Shown here: positions 7,579 to 16,447 of the stretch, piece by piece
Layout of the letters: every line of letters starts with the position of its first letter
Numbering within the stretch: the stretch's first letter is position 1
NCBI GenBank assembly: GCA_013289475.1
Contig: JABCZW010000012.1
Location: 1 to 56,205, forward strand
DNA from: Bacteroidota bacterium
Lineage (GTDB): Bacteria; Bacteroidota; Bacteroidia; JABEUT01
Length of the DNA: 56,205 nucleotides
Reading direction: 5' to 3'
The notes under the pieces: model-generated
The model's input: the letters and a program-made list of their open reading frames with translations, nothing else
What the model was told of the DNA's origin: nothing
Database searches by the model: none
Translations under genes and position numbers: made by a program

Positions 7579-10563
7579 CTAAATCTGTTTCAGCGGTATT
7601 GTAATTATAACCTTTGTTCCGGTTGCTTCTTCTTTATCTTCTACAATAATTTTTGCCATACCGGGGTTCAGGCTGTTTATTATGTCTATCCTGTCTTCGG
7701 TAGCCGAAATACCCATTGAACGATGTAAAGGGTCTTTATGCCGTTTTATTTCTCCTGCTTTTTTTCTGCCAATACCATTATCCTCAATAGTGCAAACTAA
7801 CATGGCATCGTGTTCCCGGATATGTATTTTAAGCATTCCGGTATTGTCCTGCAGCGGCATTAAGCCATGCAATATCGAATTTTCTACAAATGGCTGTAGC
7901 AATAATGGTGGTATAAGAGTTGTAAATGTTGAAACATTGGGATCTACTGAAATATTAAATTTAAATTTACCACCGGCACGTAATTGCTCAAGGTTTATAT
8001 ACAAAGAAAGTGTTTCTATTTCCTGCCCAAGGGGTATGTATTCTAATTTCGAGTTTTCCATTACGTTGCGTATAAGCCTGGCGAAGCGCGCCAGGTAATC
8101 TTGCGCAGTTTTCCGGTCGTCTTTTAAAATGTGGCTTTGAATGGAATTGATAGCGTTGAAAATAAAATGGGGGTTCATTTGTGCACGAAGCGCTTTCATT
8201 TCAATATTGGCAATATGCTGGCCTAAAAGTACCTTTTCAAGTTCTTTTTTTTGTATGCGGCTTAACCATGCATAAAGCAGAGACAGTGTTAACAGAATGG
8301 CAAGTACTTTAAACCAAATTGTTTGCCAAAAAGGGCTGTTAATAACAAAAACCATGTGTACGCCGCCCTGGCTTTCCATGCCATTGGCAGCAATTGCCTT
8401 AACGGTAAAAATATATTCGCCGGGCGGAAGAAACTGGTACTGTACATTAGGCGTTTGGGTTACATGCCATGCGCTGTCAAGCCCATCGAGTTTGTATTTA
8501 TACTCAAGCTTGCCAAAACTATTATATGATAAGCCAATGAAGGAAATCTTTATCCTGTTTTCGCTGTAGCTTAGGGATGCATCTTTATCTATGGGGCGTT
8601 TTGTATCATTTACTATAAACTGTGTAATAAAAACCGAAGGCACAGGTTGCACTTCATTAGCAGGCAAGGCATGCGATATGATTCCGTTCTCAGATGATAG
8701 CCAGAGCTTGTTGCCCGTTTGTTCTATACGTGTTATTTTTTGATTGGGAAACGCATCTGAAAGATTATATTTTGTTGCAAAATAATGGCCGCCCGAATCT
8801 GCAATTGATGTAACACCGCTTTTGGTACTTACCCAAATGGTGCCATACGTGTCGGTAAAAACCTGCTGGCAATTATTCGATATTAATCCATTGGCTGTGG
8901 TAAGGCGGCTATATGTATTGTTTCTTTTTATTATAATGCCATTCCCGTTTGTTGCAAAGTAATACGTTCCGTCTTTCGCCTGGTAAATATCTTCTATCCT
9001 GTCTTTAAAATACGGATTATCATTACCATGATAGGTAAGTTTATCATGTTCGTAAGCCCACAGGCCATTAAAGCACCCCAGCCAAAGTACTCCTTTATTA
9101 TCTATATAACAGGTTGATGTACGTGATGGGAGTTTATCTATTATTAATTTAGCAAATGAGGAAGTTTTATCTAACCTATATACAGAATAACGATTCAGAA
9201 CATATACGTATTTGTTTATCGTGTCTAAGGCATTAAGATAGCAGGAGATATGATTTCCATTGCTGTCTGTAATAAGTTTTGGAGGAACATTATAATTGAA
9301 TATTGCGTATGAAGAAGAACCATTGAGTTCGAATAAATTACCTGAAGTAATAATTACCGGTAAGGTGTAAGCAGAGTAACCTAATATATCAAAAGCTTTT
9401 TTAACAGAACTCAATTTTACATTTCTGATAATGGTATCGGGCGTTGCTATATCAATAGTATCTTTTGATTTACTTATGGTAATATGCCTGTTATCTAATT
9501 TGCATATATTATATTCAATTGAAGTGGGGCCCTGCGGAAGAGTATATTCTCTTATAAAGTGATGGGGCGATAAATAATACAAGCCGTTTTCAAGTGTCGT
9601 AAACCATTTTCCGCCCTCATTATCGGTCATAATATGGGTTACAGAATACCCGTCTAAGTAATGTGTTATGCCCTTGGTTAGCTTACCATTTGAATAAAGA
9701 TAGTCAGCTGCTCCGCCTGCTCTTTTTGATATCCATATGTGATTGTTTTCTTTTAAAAAGCAGGCTATCTTGCCAAAATAATCGGGACTGAAACTAAGCA
9801 ACAGATTTTTGCTTTTAGGTGTAACCTGGTATAAGGTGTAGGTATCGGTTATCAGAAAAGTATCTTTTGATATTTCTATATAGCTAAGGTTAGTGGGTAT
9901 AAGTTTTCCAATATCGGGTGTTCCGTTGAAAATGTTTTTTTTGTAAAAAGATATTTTAACATCATCCTTAATAATGGATCGATAGCCAAATATATAATTC
10001 TGCTCATCGAGCTTTACTATATAAACAGAATGCTGTGAAGGAGTTATTTTATGAAAATCGGCAGGTTTATAGCCGGGATATATTTTGTAATAAGAGTCCG
10101 TTCCCCTTATTCCGCACCAAAGAGTATCTCCGGCATCAATAACTAACGATATCATTATGGAGTTTTTAATGTTTGCCACTATACTGTCGTTGGCACCAAT
10201 AGAATATATTGAGTCGTCGGCCCAATAGCAAAGCTTGCCCGAAAGCGAACGGAACCATATACGCCCGTGCCTGTCTTCGTAAATGCCAAATACCGTATTA
10301 TCGGCAAGGCCATTTTCTATACTGTACGTTTTGAATGAATATCCATCGAATCGGGCCACGCCCTGGTCGGTGGCAACCCAAACAAAGCCTTTAGAATCCT
10401 GCATGGAAAAATATGTTTCGGAACTGGGCAGCCCGTCTTTTACATTATAGTTTTTAAATACGGGTTGCTGGGCACTGGCAGTAGCAATAAACATTGCTGC
10501 CCATGCCGATAACATAATTGAAATTTGTAAGGCGGTTTTTAATATTATACGGAAATACTTCAC
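7579..10563 (-). CDS. Sensor histidine kinase with periplasmic Reg_prop propeller
   Basis: About 994 residues. Order: signal/anchor helix ending TASAQQ; two-component-regulator propeller repeats through about residue 680 (DSKGFVWVATDQGVARFDG, DKEGGKW-type blades); a Y_Y_Y domain (YKYKLDGLDSAW, near 700); one membrane helix (TIWFKVLAILLTLSLLYAW); a LytS-type kinase core with the phospho-accepting His in MNPHFIFNAINSIQ; and an ATPase with N box QPFVENSILHG and G box EDNGIGRKKA. There is no receiver or AraC domain, so it is a classical kinase, not a hybrid. It should phosphorylate the divergent LytTR regulator at 10677. I prefer the GTG at 10563; a TTG at 10611 would add 16 residues and overlap the neighbour. 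Confidence 0.9.
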   Translation of the reverse strand: MKYFRIILKTALQISIMLSAWAAMFIATASAQQPVFKNYNVKDGLPSSETYFSMQDSKGFVWVATDQGVARFDGYSFKTYSIENGLADNTVFGIYEDRHGRIWFRSLSGKLCYWADDSIYSIGANDSIVANIKNSIMISLVIDAGDTLWCGIRGTDSYYKIYPGYKPADFHKITPSQHSVYIVKLDEQNYIFGYRSIIKDDVKISFYKKNIFNGTPDIGKLIPTNLSYIEISKDTFLITDTYTLYQVTPKSKNLLLSFSPDYFGKIACFLKENNHIWISKRAGGAADYLYSNGKLTKGITHYLDGYSVTHIMTDNEGGKWFTTLENGLYYLSPHHFIREYTLPQGPTSIEYNICKLDNRHITISKSKDTIDIATPDTIIRNVKLSSVKKAFDILGYSAYTLPVIITSGNLFELNGSSSYAIFNYNVPPKLITDSNGNHISCYLNALDTINKYVYVLNRYSVYRLDKTSSFAKLIIDKLPSRTSTCYIDNKGVLWLGCFNGLWAYEHDKLTYHGNDNPYFKDRIEDIYQAKDGTYYFATNGNGIIIKRNNTYSRLTTANGLISNNCQQVFTDTYGTIWVSTKSGVTSIADSGGHYFATKYNLSDAFPNQKITRIEQTGNKLWLSSENGIISHALPANEVQPVPSVFITQFIVNDTKRPIDKDASLSYSENRIKISFIGLSYNSFGKLEYKYKLDGLDSAWHVTQTPNVQYQFLPPGEYIFTVKAIAANGMESQGGVHMVFVINSPFWQTIWFKVLAILLTLSLLYAWLSRIQKKELEKVLLGQHIANIEMKALRAQMNPHFIFNAINSIQSHILKDDRKTAQDYLARFARLIRNVMENSKLEYIPLGQEIETLSLYINLEQLRAGGKFKFNISVDPNVSTFTTLIPPLLLQPFVENSILHGLMPLQDNTGMLKIHIREHDAMLVCTIEDNGIGRKKAGEIKRHKDPLHRSMGISATEDRIDIINSLNPGMAKIIVEDKEEATGTKVIITIPLKQI

Positions 10564-10676
10564 TATGCGGGTTTCAAGAGGCACAAAAAAACACAAAATA
10601 ATTGATTGCAAATAATTTAATATGTATAATAAACAGAAGTGATTACTTTTATCTTTTAAAATATATAATACTGCAA

Positions 10677-11414
10677 TTGAATTATTCTGCTGTAATAGTT
10701 GATGATGAACCGGGCGGTACCGAATCGCTTGAATTGCTGATAAAAGAATATTGTCCGCAGATTAATGTGAAAGCAATTGCCCATACTGTGCAGGAAGCAA
10801 TAGATGCAATAGTAATGCATAAGCCTGCTGTTTTATTTCTCGATATTCAAATGCCGACCGGCAGCGGGTTTGAAGTTATTGAGCATACCACGCATGTAAG
10901 CTATAAAGTAATATTTACTACAGCGCACGAAGAATATGCCTTGCAGGCCATTAAAGCAAATGCAATTGATTACCTGTTAAAACCTATTATTGCCGAAGAA
11001 CTTATTAAGGCCGTTGACAGGGTTACTACTACAAGCAATTCTCAACTAACCGAATTGCTTAATATGGTGGGCCAGATAAATACCAGGCATTCGGGCACCG
11101 TTAAAATATCGATACCATGCAGCGAAGGTTTGTTGTTTATAGAATCAGACAACATACAACACATGGAAGCTGATTCGAACTATACTTACTTTTTCCTGGC
11201 AGGCGGAAAGAAAATTACTGCATCAAAAACACTGGGAGATATTGAAAAATTACTTCCTGAAAACTTTATAAGGGTACATTCAGCATATATTTTGAACCTC
11301 AACAAAATAGAAAAGTACGTAAAAGGCGATGGTGGCCATGTAGTTATGCAGGATGGCAGCACAATACCTGTTTCGCGCTCACAAAAGCAGGCATTTCTTA
11401 AAAAAATCAATTAA
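10677..11414 (+). CDS. LytTR-family response regulator
   Basis: A receiver domain followed by a LytTR DNA-binding domain, about 245 residues. Receiver residues are present: acidic pair Asp9-Asp10 (VIVDDEP), phospho-acceptor Asp56 (LFLDIQMP), Thr81/82 and Lys102 (LLKPI). The LytTR domain spans about 145-245 (NFIRVHSAYILNLNKIEKY, TIPVSRSQKQAF). The ORF has no suitable ATG; the TTG at 10677 places the start just before the first receiver strand. Divergent from its probable kinase across about 110 bases, it likely acts at the direct repeat at 11441-11477 and perhaps in the shared intergenic region. Confidence 0.9.
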   Translation: MNYSAVIVDDEPGGTESLELLIKEYCPQINVKAIAHTVQEAIDAIVMHKPAVLFLDIQMPTGSGFEVIEHTTHVSYKVIFTTAHEEYALQAIKANAIDYLLKPIIAEELIKAVDRVTTTSNSQLTELLNMVGQINTRHSGTVKISIPCSEGLLFIESDNIQHMEADSNYTYFFLAGGKKITASKTLGDIEKLLPENFIRVHSAYILNLNKIEKYVKGDGGHVVMQDGSTIPVSRSQKQAFLKKIN

Positions 11415-11440
11415 GGGTATAGTAATATTCGGCCCTTTTC

Positions 11441-11477
11441 ATGTTAACTACTCATTCGGGTATGTTAATTACTCATT
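11441..11477 (+). promoter_or_regulatory. Candidate LytTR operator: direct repeat, 21-bp spacing
   Basis: Two copies of ATGTTAAyTACTCATT (11441-11456 and 11462-11477) differ at one base and start 21 bp apart, two helical turns. Known LytTR regulators (AgrA, ComE) bind pairs of about 9-bp direct repeats with a 12-13 bp spacer, giving the same period. The pair lies between the regulator gene and the start of the secreted protein at 11567. Binding is an inference. Confidence 0.6.
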
Positions 11478-11566
11478 TTGATATACGGGTATATATAAGT
11501 TGATAGAATTTTGGCCCCATTATGCAACTAATAATAACCCTATTCAAAATTATTAAACCAAAAAAA

Positions 11567-13564
11567 ATGAAAACAAACAAATTTCTATTTTCCACAATTT
11601 TTGCCTCTGCCTTATTCTTCCAGGCAGCTAAAGGGCAAACAACGGGTGCTATACCCCAAAGTAAGGAGGAGTTAACTGATAAGGCAATAGTTAAAAATCC
11701 TTGCGCTGTTGTATTTGACCATGATAATTTTACCAATCCTTCTGCCTGGACTGTTATAGATGGTGTTAATGGTAACGGTAGTGTAGTAGTAGGTGGTGGG
11801 CAGCTTACATTTTCAAACGCCGATGGAACTTACACTTGCCCATCGCAGCATGGCGCATCAAATAACAGGTCATTAAGAACGTATCGTGCTTTAACCGGTC
11901 CATTAAGCAATCACAGCTGGAGATCAGAATGCCGCGTGCGCATAACAGATGGCAACGGGCCAACCCAAACATTAATGGCGTTTACTGCCGGAACCCAGGA
12001 CCCTGAAGGTTCTAATCCGGGCTCAACAACTTGGACGTGCTGCAATAATGGTAATACAAGTGCTTCGTACACACCCAGTGCACAGGATGGTATTTTTGCT
12101 TCGCTTATAGCATTCGGTACCGACCAGATTCCTGCTGCCAATACCTGTAATGGCCAATTATTTCCGGGTTCATATTCTAATACTGCTACTCCGGGCTCAG
12201 GAAGTCAATTGGGCTGGAGGATATTTGGCCATGCAAAAAGTGCAGCTCATGCCGCAAATTTCTATCCATCTATTTCACAAGTATACCAGGCCGAGAACCT
12301 TTTATCACCTGCACCTCCACTTAACTGGTCGAGAGGTATTTTATTACCCGCATTAAATACCGATTATTATATGCGTTTAGAAAGGTTAAATAGCGGAACA
12401 TGTCGTATCAGTATATTTTCTGATGCTGCCATGACCGTTAATATACCGGGGTCTCCGCAATGTTTTAGTATTGATCCTACTATATCTAATCTCGATATTT
12501 TCCAGAATGCTGCATCTGCTTCGGGAAGTTGCTTGAGAACAGCTGCCGGATATATTGCAGACTTAAAAATATTTAATAATTGCCCCGGCGGTATACCAAA
12601 TCTTATTGCTACTACCGGTGTTCCAACACCTTGTTGTACCGATACGTTATACGCTTCAACGGGTTTTACCAATTATACATGGTATCCGGGTGGCATAAAT
12701 ACCGGTAACCAAAACTGGTTAGTGGTAAATGCTACTTCAACTGCAACAACGTATACAGTAACTGCTGACCTGCCTGGTTATCCCGGCTGTCCGTTTACTG
12801 CAACTGCAACTGTTAACCCATGCAAACCAAAGTATCCTATTCCCGATCCAAGCTTTTCGCTGTCAGGTAATTTACCGGCAACGGGTAATTTCTTTACCGT
12901 AAGCGCTGCACCAACAATGGCTAATACAACCATAACAGGTTATGGAAGCGGTTGGGCCTATTCATGGGAAGTTGATATGGAAAATGTAACAGGTGCTCCT
13001 ATTTATTGCACCGTTGTTAACCCAATTAACTGGCAAAGCGCTTTACCTACACTTGCTTTCCCCGGATATGGAAGTACAAACACGCCATCGTGCAGCAATA
13101 GTGGTGCAACAACAGGCTCCGGTCAATTTTATGTGGGATACAGGTATAGGGTTATACGCACCATAAAGAGCCCTTGCGGTATCTATACTTCTTCAAAGTC
13201 TATTATGCTGTGTTCTAGTTGCATAACTATGGATGGTTCTCCTGCATTTACTGTAATTGATGAAGGCAATACCTCAACTTCAATTGATGGTTCTCCTGAA
13301 GCTGTTAGCAGTATTAATGTTATTGAGCACAGTGTTAAAATATATCCTAATCCAAGCAAAGGGATATTTAACATTGACCTTGGCAGCTCAGGAACCGGAA
13401 CAATTGAGGTGTATGACTTTATGGGCAGAAATGTGAAAAAGCTGGAACTGAACAGCTCCGATACACAATACAAACTCGATCTTTCTAATTATCCTAAAGG
13501 CCTGTATCTGCTGGATATGGTTATTGACGGTACCAGGCATACTGAAAGGCTTATAGTTCAGTAA
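11567..13564 (+). CDS. T9SS-exported surface protein, probable target of the LytTR pair
   Basis: I start it at the ATG giving MKTNKFLFSTIFASALFFQAA, a signal peptide cut near KGQ; an upstream ATG at 11522 would bury this signal behind 15 residues. The roughly 665-residue protein has an N-terminal jelly-roll/lectin-like region (FDHDNFTNPSAWTV through about 330), a segment with Ig/PKD character (YASTGFTNYTWYPGG near 365), and a T9SS sorting domain (KIYPNPSKGIFNIDLG to the end). Several cysteines suggest disulfides outside the cell. A strong terminator follows. Carbohydrate or surface binding is plausible but not shown. Confidence 0.82.
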   Translation: MKTNKFLFSTIFASALFFQAAKGQTTGAIPQSKEELTDKAIVKNPCAVVFDHDNFTNPSAWTVIDGVNGNGSVVVGGGQLTFSNADGTYTCPSQHGASNNRSLRTYRALTGPLSNHSWRSECRVRITDGNGPTQTLMAFTAGTQDPEGSNPGSTTWTCCNNGNTSASYTPSAQDGIFASLIAFGTDQIPAANTCNGQLFPGSYSNTATPGSGSQLGWRIFGHAKSAAHAANFYPSISQVYQAENLLSPAPPLNWSRGILLPALNTDYYMRLERLNSGTCRISIFSDAAMTVNIPGSPQCFSIDPTISNLDIFQNAASASGSCLRTAAGYIADLKIFNNCPGGIPNLIATTGVPTPCCTDTLYASTGFTNYTWYPGGINTGNQNWLVVNATSTATTYTVTADLPGYPGCPFTATATVNPCKPKYPIPDPSFSLSGNLPATGNFFTVSAAPTMANTTITGYGSGWAYSWEVDMENVTGAPIYCTVVNPINWQSALPTLAFPGYGSTNTPSCSNSGATTGSGQFYVGYRYRVIRTIKSPCGIYTSSKSIMLCSSCITMDGSPAFTVIDEGNTSTSIDGSPEAVSSINVIEHSVKIYPNPSKGIFNIDLGSSGTGTIEVYDFMGRNVKKLELNSSDTQYKLDLSNYPKGLYLLDMVIDGTRHTERLIVQ

Positions 13565-13590
13565 GCTATTCATTATTCTCCACCACGTTA

Positions 13591-13620
13591 AAAGCCCCTG
13601 ACTTAATTGTCAGGGGCTTT
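13591..13620. terminator. Bidirectional intrinsic terminator
   Basis: A 12-bp perfect stem (aaagcccctgac with gtcaggggcttt) and a 6-nt loop, A-rich on the left and T-rich on the right, between two convergent genes. It can stop transcription from both sides. Confidence 0.88.
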
Positions 13621-13642
13621 CTTTATAGATGATTTTTGCTAT

Positions 13643-14167
13643 TTAGTTTTTCCTTTTTACCAGTATGAATTTTCCGATGGCAATGTGAAAATTATTTTCT
13701 ACCCTGTATTCTAATGTGTCGCCTAAAGGTGAATCAAAATCCTGAATTATTGGAATTCCATTTTCCCCGTAGAAATAGCGATTGTCTTTAGTGAGTATTC
13801 GCCAATAAATACCTTCTCCCTTCAAATCATTTTCTTTACCATTTATCAATAATTTATAGCCCTGGGGTTGAATACTTACAATGTTAGATTTCCCATCATA
13901 AAAGCAATCTTTTTCAAGCCATGCTTCTTTAATACTAACCTTTAGGCTGTCATTTATTTTGTATGGGTTTGAAGGCGTTATATATTCAGCAATAAATGAG
14001 CCATTTTTTTTAGATGTTTTTATGTTTGGTGATATATATTCTCCTGAAAGAGGTAGGCCCAATAATCTTGTAATTATGTAAATCAATCCAAATAGTGAAA
14101 TAAGGATTAAAATAAATAATATAGCCCATTTGGGAATGAATCCTGCTGATTTATTTGGTGGTGGCAT
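13643..14167 (-). CDS. Single-pass membrane protein, unknown
   Basis: About 174 residues with one strong membrane helix (KWAILFILILISLFGLIYIITRLL, residues about 14-37) and a C-terminal globular part that should face the periplasm. The start is the ATG giving MPPPNKSAG; a TTG farther out would overlap the PhzF stop more closely. It lies 30 bases after PhzF 1 on the same strand and probably shares its transcript. The soluble part (SIQPQGYKLLINGKENDL, YRVENNFHIAIGKF) is beta-rich with no recognised motif. Confidence 0.6.
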   Translation of the reverse strand: MPPPNKSAGFIPKWAILFILILISLFGLIYIITRLLGLPLSGEYISPNIKTSKKNGSFIAEYITPSNPYKINDSLKVSIKEAWLEKDCFYDGKSNIVSIQPQGYKLLINGKENDLKGEGIYWRILTKDNRYFYGENGIPIIQDFDSPLGDTLEYRVENNFHIAIGKFILVKRKN

Positions 14168-14197
14168 TTTTTTTGGAATAAAATCTGTATGCAAGTT

Positions 14198-14995
14198 TCA
14201 CCAATCCATCTCTATCTCGCCCTGCAAATATGTTTTTGCTTTGCCACTTATTTCAACCCGGTTACCCAGGCTAAGGCATTTCACATATCCTTTGCGGGCC
14301 GATAATTGCACCGCGTTCATTTCTTTTTTATTCAGTTTCTCTGACCAATAAGGGATAAGTGTGGCAAATGCAGAACCTGTTACTGAATCTTCGTCAATAA
14401 GGTTTTGTGGGGCGAAGAAACGTAATACAAAATCTATATTGCTGCCCGGCGCTCCCGGTGCCGTAACTATTACTCCCCTTGAATCAACTAATGACATTAC
14501 CCTGAAATTGGGTTTCAGTTTAAGTATATCCTGTTCGTTAGGGTAAATGAGCATATAATCGGCTTTGCCTTTATAGCATTCACCCGTGCGTATGTTTAAC
14601 GATATAGAAAGCTCGGCAGGTGTTTTCTCTCTTTCATATTCATCGGCAGGCAGGTTAAGTATATAGTAACCATCCTGTTTTTTTACGGTCAGCATGCCGC
14701 TGCGCGAATTGAAATTTATTTCGTTTCCGCTATATCCTAAATGATTCATTAAAACATGCGCCGTTGCAACAGTTGCATTTCCATTTAAGTCTAATTCAAT
14801 AGTAGGGGTAAACCAACGGATGTTAAAACCATTGCCTTCTTTTATAAAAAATGCGGTAGTGGTAAGGCTATTCTCAATGGCAATGCTTTTCATTAACTCA
14901 GGGCTCAGCCACCTGTCAAGCGGGCATACTGCCGCAGGGTTGCCTGAGAAAAGCTTATCGGTAAATGCATCTACCCTATATAAAGTAAGTTTCAT
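14198..14995 (-). CDS. PhzF-family protein 1, catalytic residues replaced
   Basis: 265 residues with PhzF/diaminopimelate-epimerase-like fold signatures: FSGNPAAVCPLDRWL near 16-30 and DEDSVTGSA near 215. In active PhzF isomerases a Glu in the N-L-x-E-T-x-F motif and a His in the C-G-H-A-T motif act in catalysis. Here those sites read SLTTTAFF (Thr46 for Glu) and NGNAT (Asn for both Cys and His). The neighbouring paralogue keeps both. The protein is full length with an intact frame, so it is either neofunctionalised or non-catalytic, not a fresh pseudogene. A relic of its own 3' end lies at 7416. Confidence 0.88.
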   Translation of the reverse strand: MKLTLYRVDAFTDKLFSGNPAAVCPLDRWLSPELMKSIAIENSLTTTAFFIKEGNGFNIRWFTPTIELDLNGNATVATAHVLMNHLGYSGNEINFNSRSGMLTVKKQDGYYILNLPADEYEREKTPAELSISLNIRTGECYKGKADYMLIYPNEQDILKLKPNFRVMSLVDSRGVIVTAPGAPGSNIDFVLRFFAPQNLIDEDSVTGSAFATLIPYWSEKLNKKEMNAVQLSARKGYVKCLSLGNRVEISGKAKTYLQGEIEMDW

Positions 14996-15015
14996 GTAAA
15001 CGGAAAAGAATGAAA

Positions 15016-15804
15016 TTAATCTATTTCTATTTCGCCCTTCAAATAAATTTTTGCTTTGCCGCTTATTTCAATCCGCTGGCCCTTGTCAACACATTTTAAA
15101 TAGCCTTTACGGGCCGATAATTGAACTGCGTTCAATTCTTTTTTGCCCAATATACCCGACCAATACGGTGTAAGCGTAGTATGTGCCGAACCGGTTACAG
15201 GATCCTCGTCAATACCACTTTGTGGCGCAAAAAATCGAGAAACAAAATCTACGTTGTTACCCTTAGCTGTGCAAATCACTCCGCGGCCATCGAGCATTTT
15301 AAAGGCCATGAAATTGGGCTTTATTTTTGTTATTTCTTCTTCGGTTTCATACACCAGCATATAGTCCGTTTTGCCACGGTAACATTCTTTACTGTGTATG
15401 TTGAGCGCAATAGATAATTCAGCAGGAGTCTTTACCCTTTCGTATTCATCAACCGGGAAATCGAGCGTAAGGCTGTCACCATTCTTGGTTACCTTCAATA
15501 TACCACTGCGCGAATTGAATTTTATCTCATCGCCTTTGTGGCCTTCGTAATTGAATAACACAAATGATGTTGCCAGGGTAGCGTGCCCGCAAAGTTCAAC
15601 CTCAACGGCACCGGGTGTAAACCAGCGTATATGGTAAGCATCGCCGTCTTTTACAAAAAAAGCAGTTTCAGCCAGGTTGTTTTCCATGGCAATGTTTTTC
15701 ATCTGCTCGTCTGTTAACCATTTATCTAAGGGACAAACAGCCGCAGGGTTGCCCGAGAACAATTTCTCGGCAAAGGCATCTATGTGGTAAATTTTTAGCT
15801 TCAT
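15016..15804 (-). CDS. PhzF-family isomerase 2
   Basis: 262 residues, usual length for PhzF/YddE proteins, which share a two-domain fold with diaminopimelate epimerase. The catalytic motif NLAETAFF keeps Glu46, CGHAT keeps His74, and DEDPVTGSAH is intact. It is thus likely an active isomerase, but no phenazine genes are nearby and YddE-like members have unknown substrates, so phenazine synthesis should not be assumed. It lies 20 bases upstream of PhzF 1 and presumably forms an operon with it and the small membrane protein. Confidence 0.9.
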   Translation of the reverse strand: MKLKIYHIDAFAEKLFSGNPAAVCPLDKWLTDEQMKNIAMENNLAETAFFVKDGDAYHIRWFTPGAVEVELCGHATLATSFVLFNYEGHKGDEIKFNSRSGILKVTKNGDSLTLDFPVDEYERVKTPAELSIALNIHSKECYRGKTDYMLVYETEEEITKIKPNFMAFKMLDGRGVICTAKGNNVDFVSRFFAPQSGIDEDPVTGSAHTTLTPYWSGILGKKELNAVQLSARKGYLKCVDKGQRIEISGKAKIYLKGEIEID

Positions 15805-15895
15805 ATATTATGGAGTTTATATACGTGAAGACAAGATACAATTTTTTGAGTTAATATGAGTTTCTTTTATTAAGATAAAGAGTATACTAATGGAG

Positions 15896-15903
15896 TATAT
15901 TTG
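15896..15903 (+). promoter_or_regulatory. Bacteroidota -7 box (TATATTTG)
   Basis: Exact match to TAnnTTTG, 21 bases before the ATG at 15925. A convincing -33 box is not visible. Confidence 0.55.
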
Positions 15904-15924
15904 AATATAATTCAATAACTTACC

Positions 15925-16437
15925 ATGAAGAAGCTTAAAATACCTATAATCTTATTAAAGCTTTGTTGCATGCTATCCCTTTATTCTTGTGAAAGCTGGG
16001 CTCAGAAAAATAAGGAGAACAAATTTTACCCAATAATAGTCAATAAGGAATGGGTTATGACGAATAGCCAATATGATGGAATAAATTTTACTGATTCTAT
16101 ACTAGTATTTAAAAGGTTTTACTCAAAGGATACTATTCAGGATTCAACCGGTAATATGTATATTATATCTCTTTTGAAATTTGATACTAATGGAAGTGTA
16201 AAGTATGATTTATTGTGTTCGAGAAGCATTGGTTTATGTGGTAATGGATTACTGGATTTAAAGAATGGTCAATGGTATTTAGATGAGGACAGGATTACCT
16301 GGGATTTGAAAGGTTCTATATGCTGTTCTCATACTTTTCATGACAAAGTGGAATACCAAATGTTTTTCCCTGATAGTAATACTATACGGTTAGTTAGAAA
16401 GAGAATAATCGAAGCTAAATATGAGAAAGGGTGGTAA
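15925..16437 (+). CDS. Lipoprotein of about 170 residues, unknown
   Basis: Residues 1-22 form a signal peptide with possible lipobox LYSC followed by ESWAQK. The rest is strand-rich with many aromatic and charged residues (VNKEWVMTNSQYDGINF, NGQWYLDEDRITWDL), resembling the small periplasmic lipocalin-like domains of Bacteroidota in which a W-x-L-x-x-D strand recurs. That resemblance is only an impression. It has its own promoter box and is convergent with a tiny lipoprotein gene. Confidence 0.62.
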   Translation: MKKLKIPIILLKLCCMLSLYSCESWAQKNKENKFYPIIVNKEWVMTNSQYDGINFTDSILVFKRFYSKDTIQDSTGNMYIISLLKFDTNGSVKYDLLCSRSIGLCGNGLLDLKNGQWYLDEDRITWDLKGSICCSHTFHDKVEYQMFFPDSNTIRLVRKRIIEAKYEKGW

Positions 16438-16447
16438 CAGAGACAAA

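Noticed and set aside
7579-10563. Hybrid two-component system like those of polysaccharide utilisation loci
   Set aside because: There is no receiver or AraC domain after the kinase and no SusC/SusD pair or glycoside hydrolase nearby.
14198-15804. Phenazine biosynthesis locus
   Set aside because: Only PhzF-type proteins are present; no phzA, phzB, phzD, phzE or phzG-type genes are in the window.
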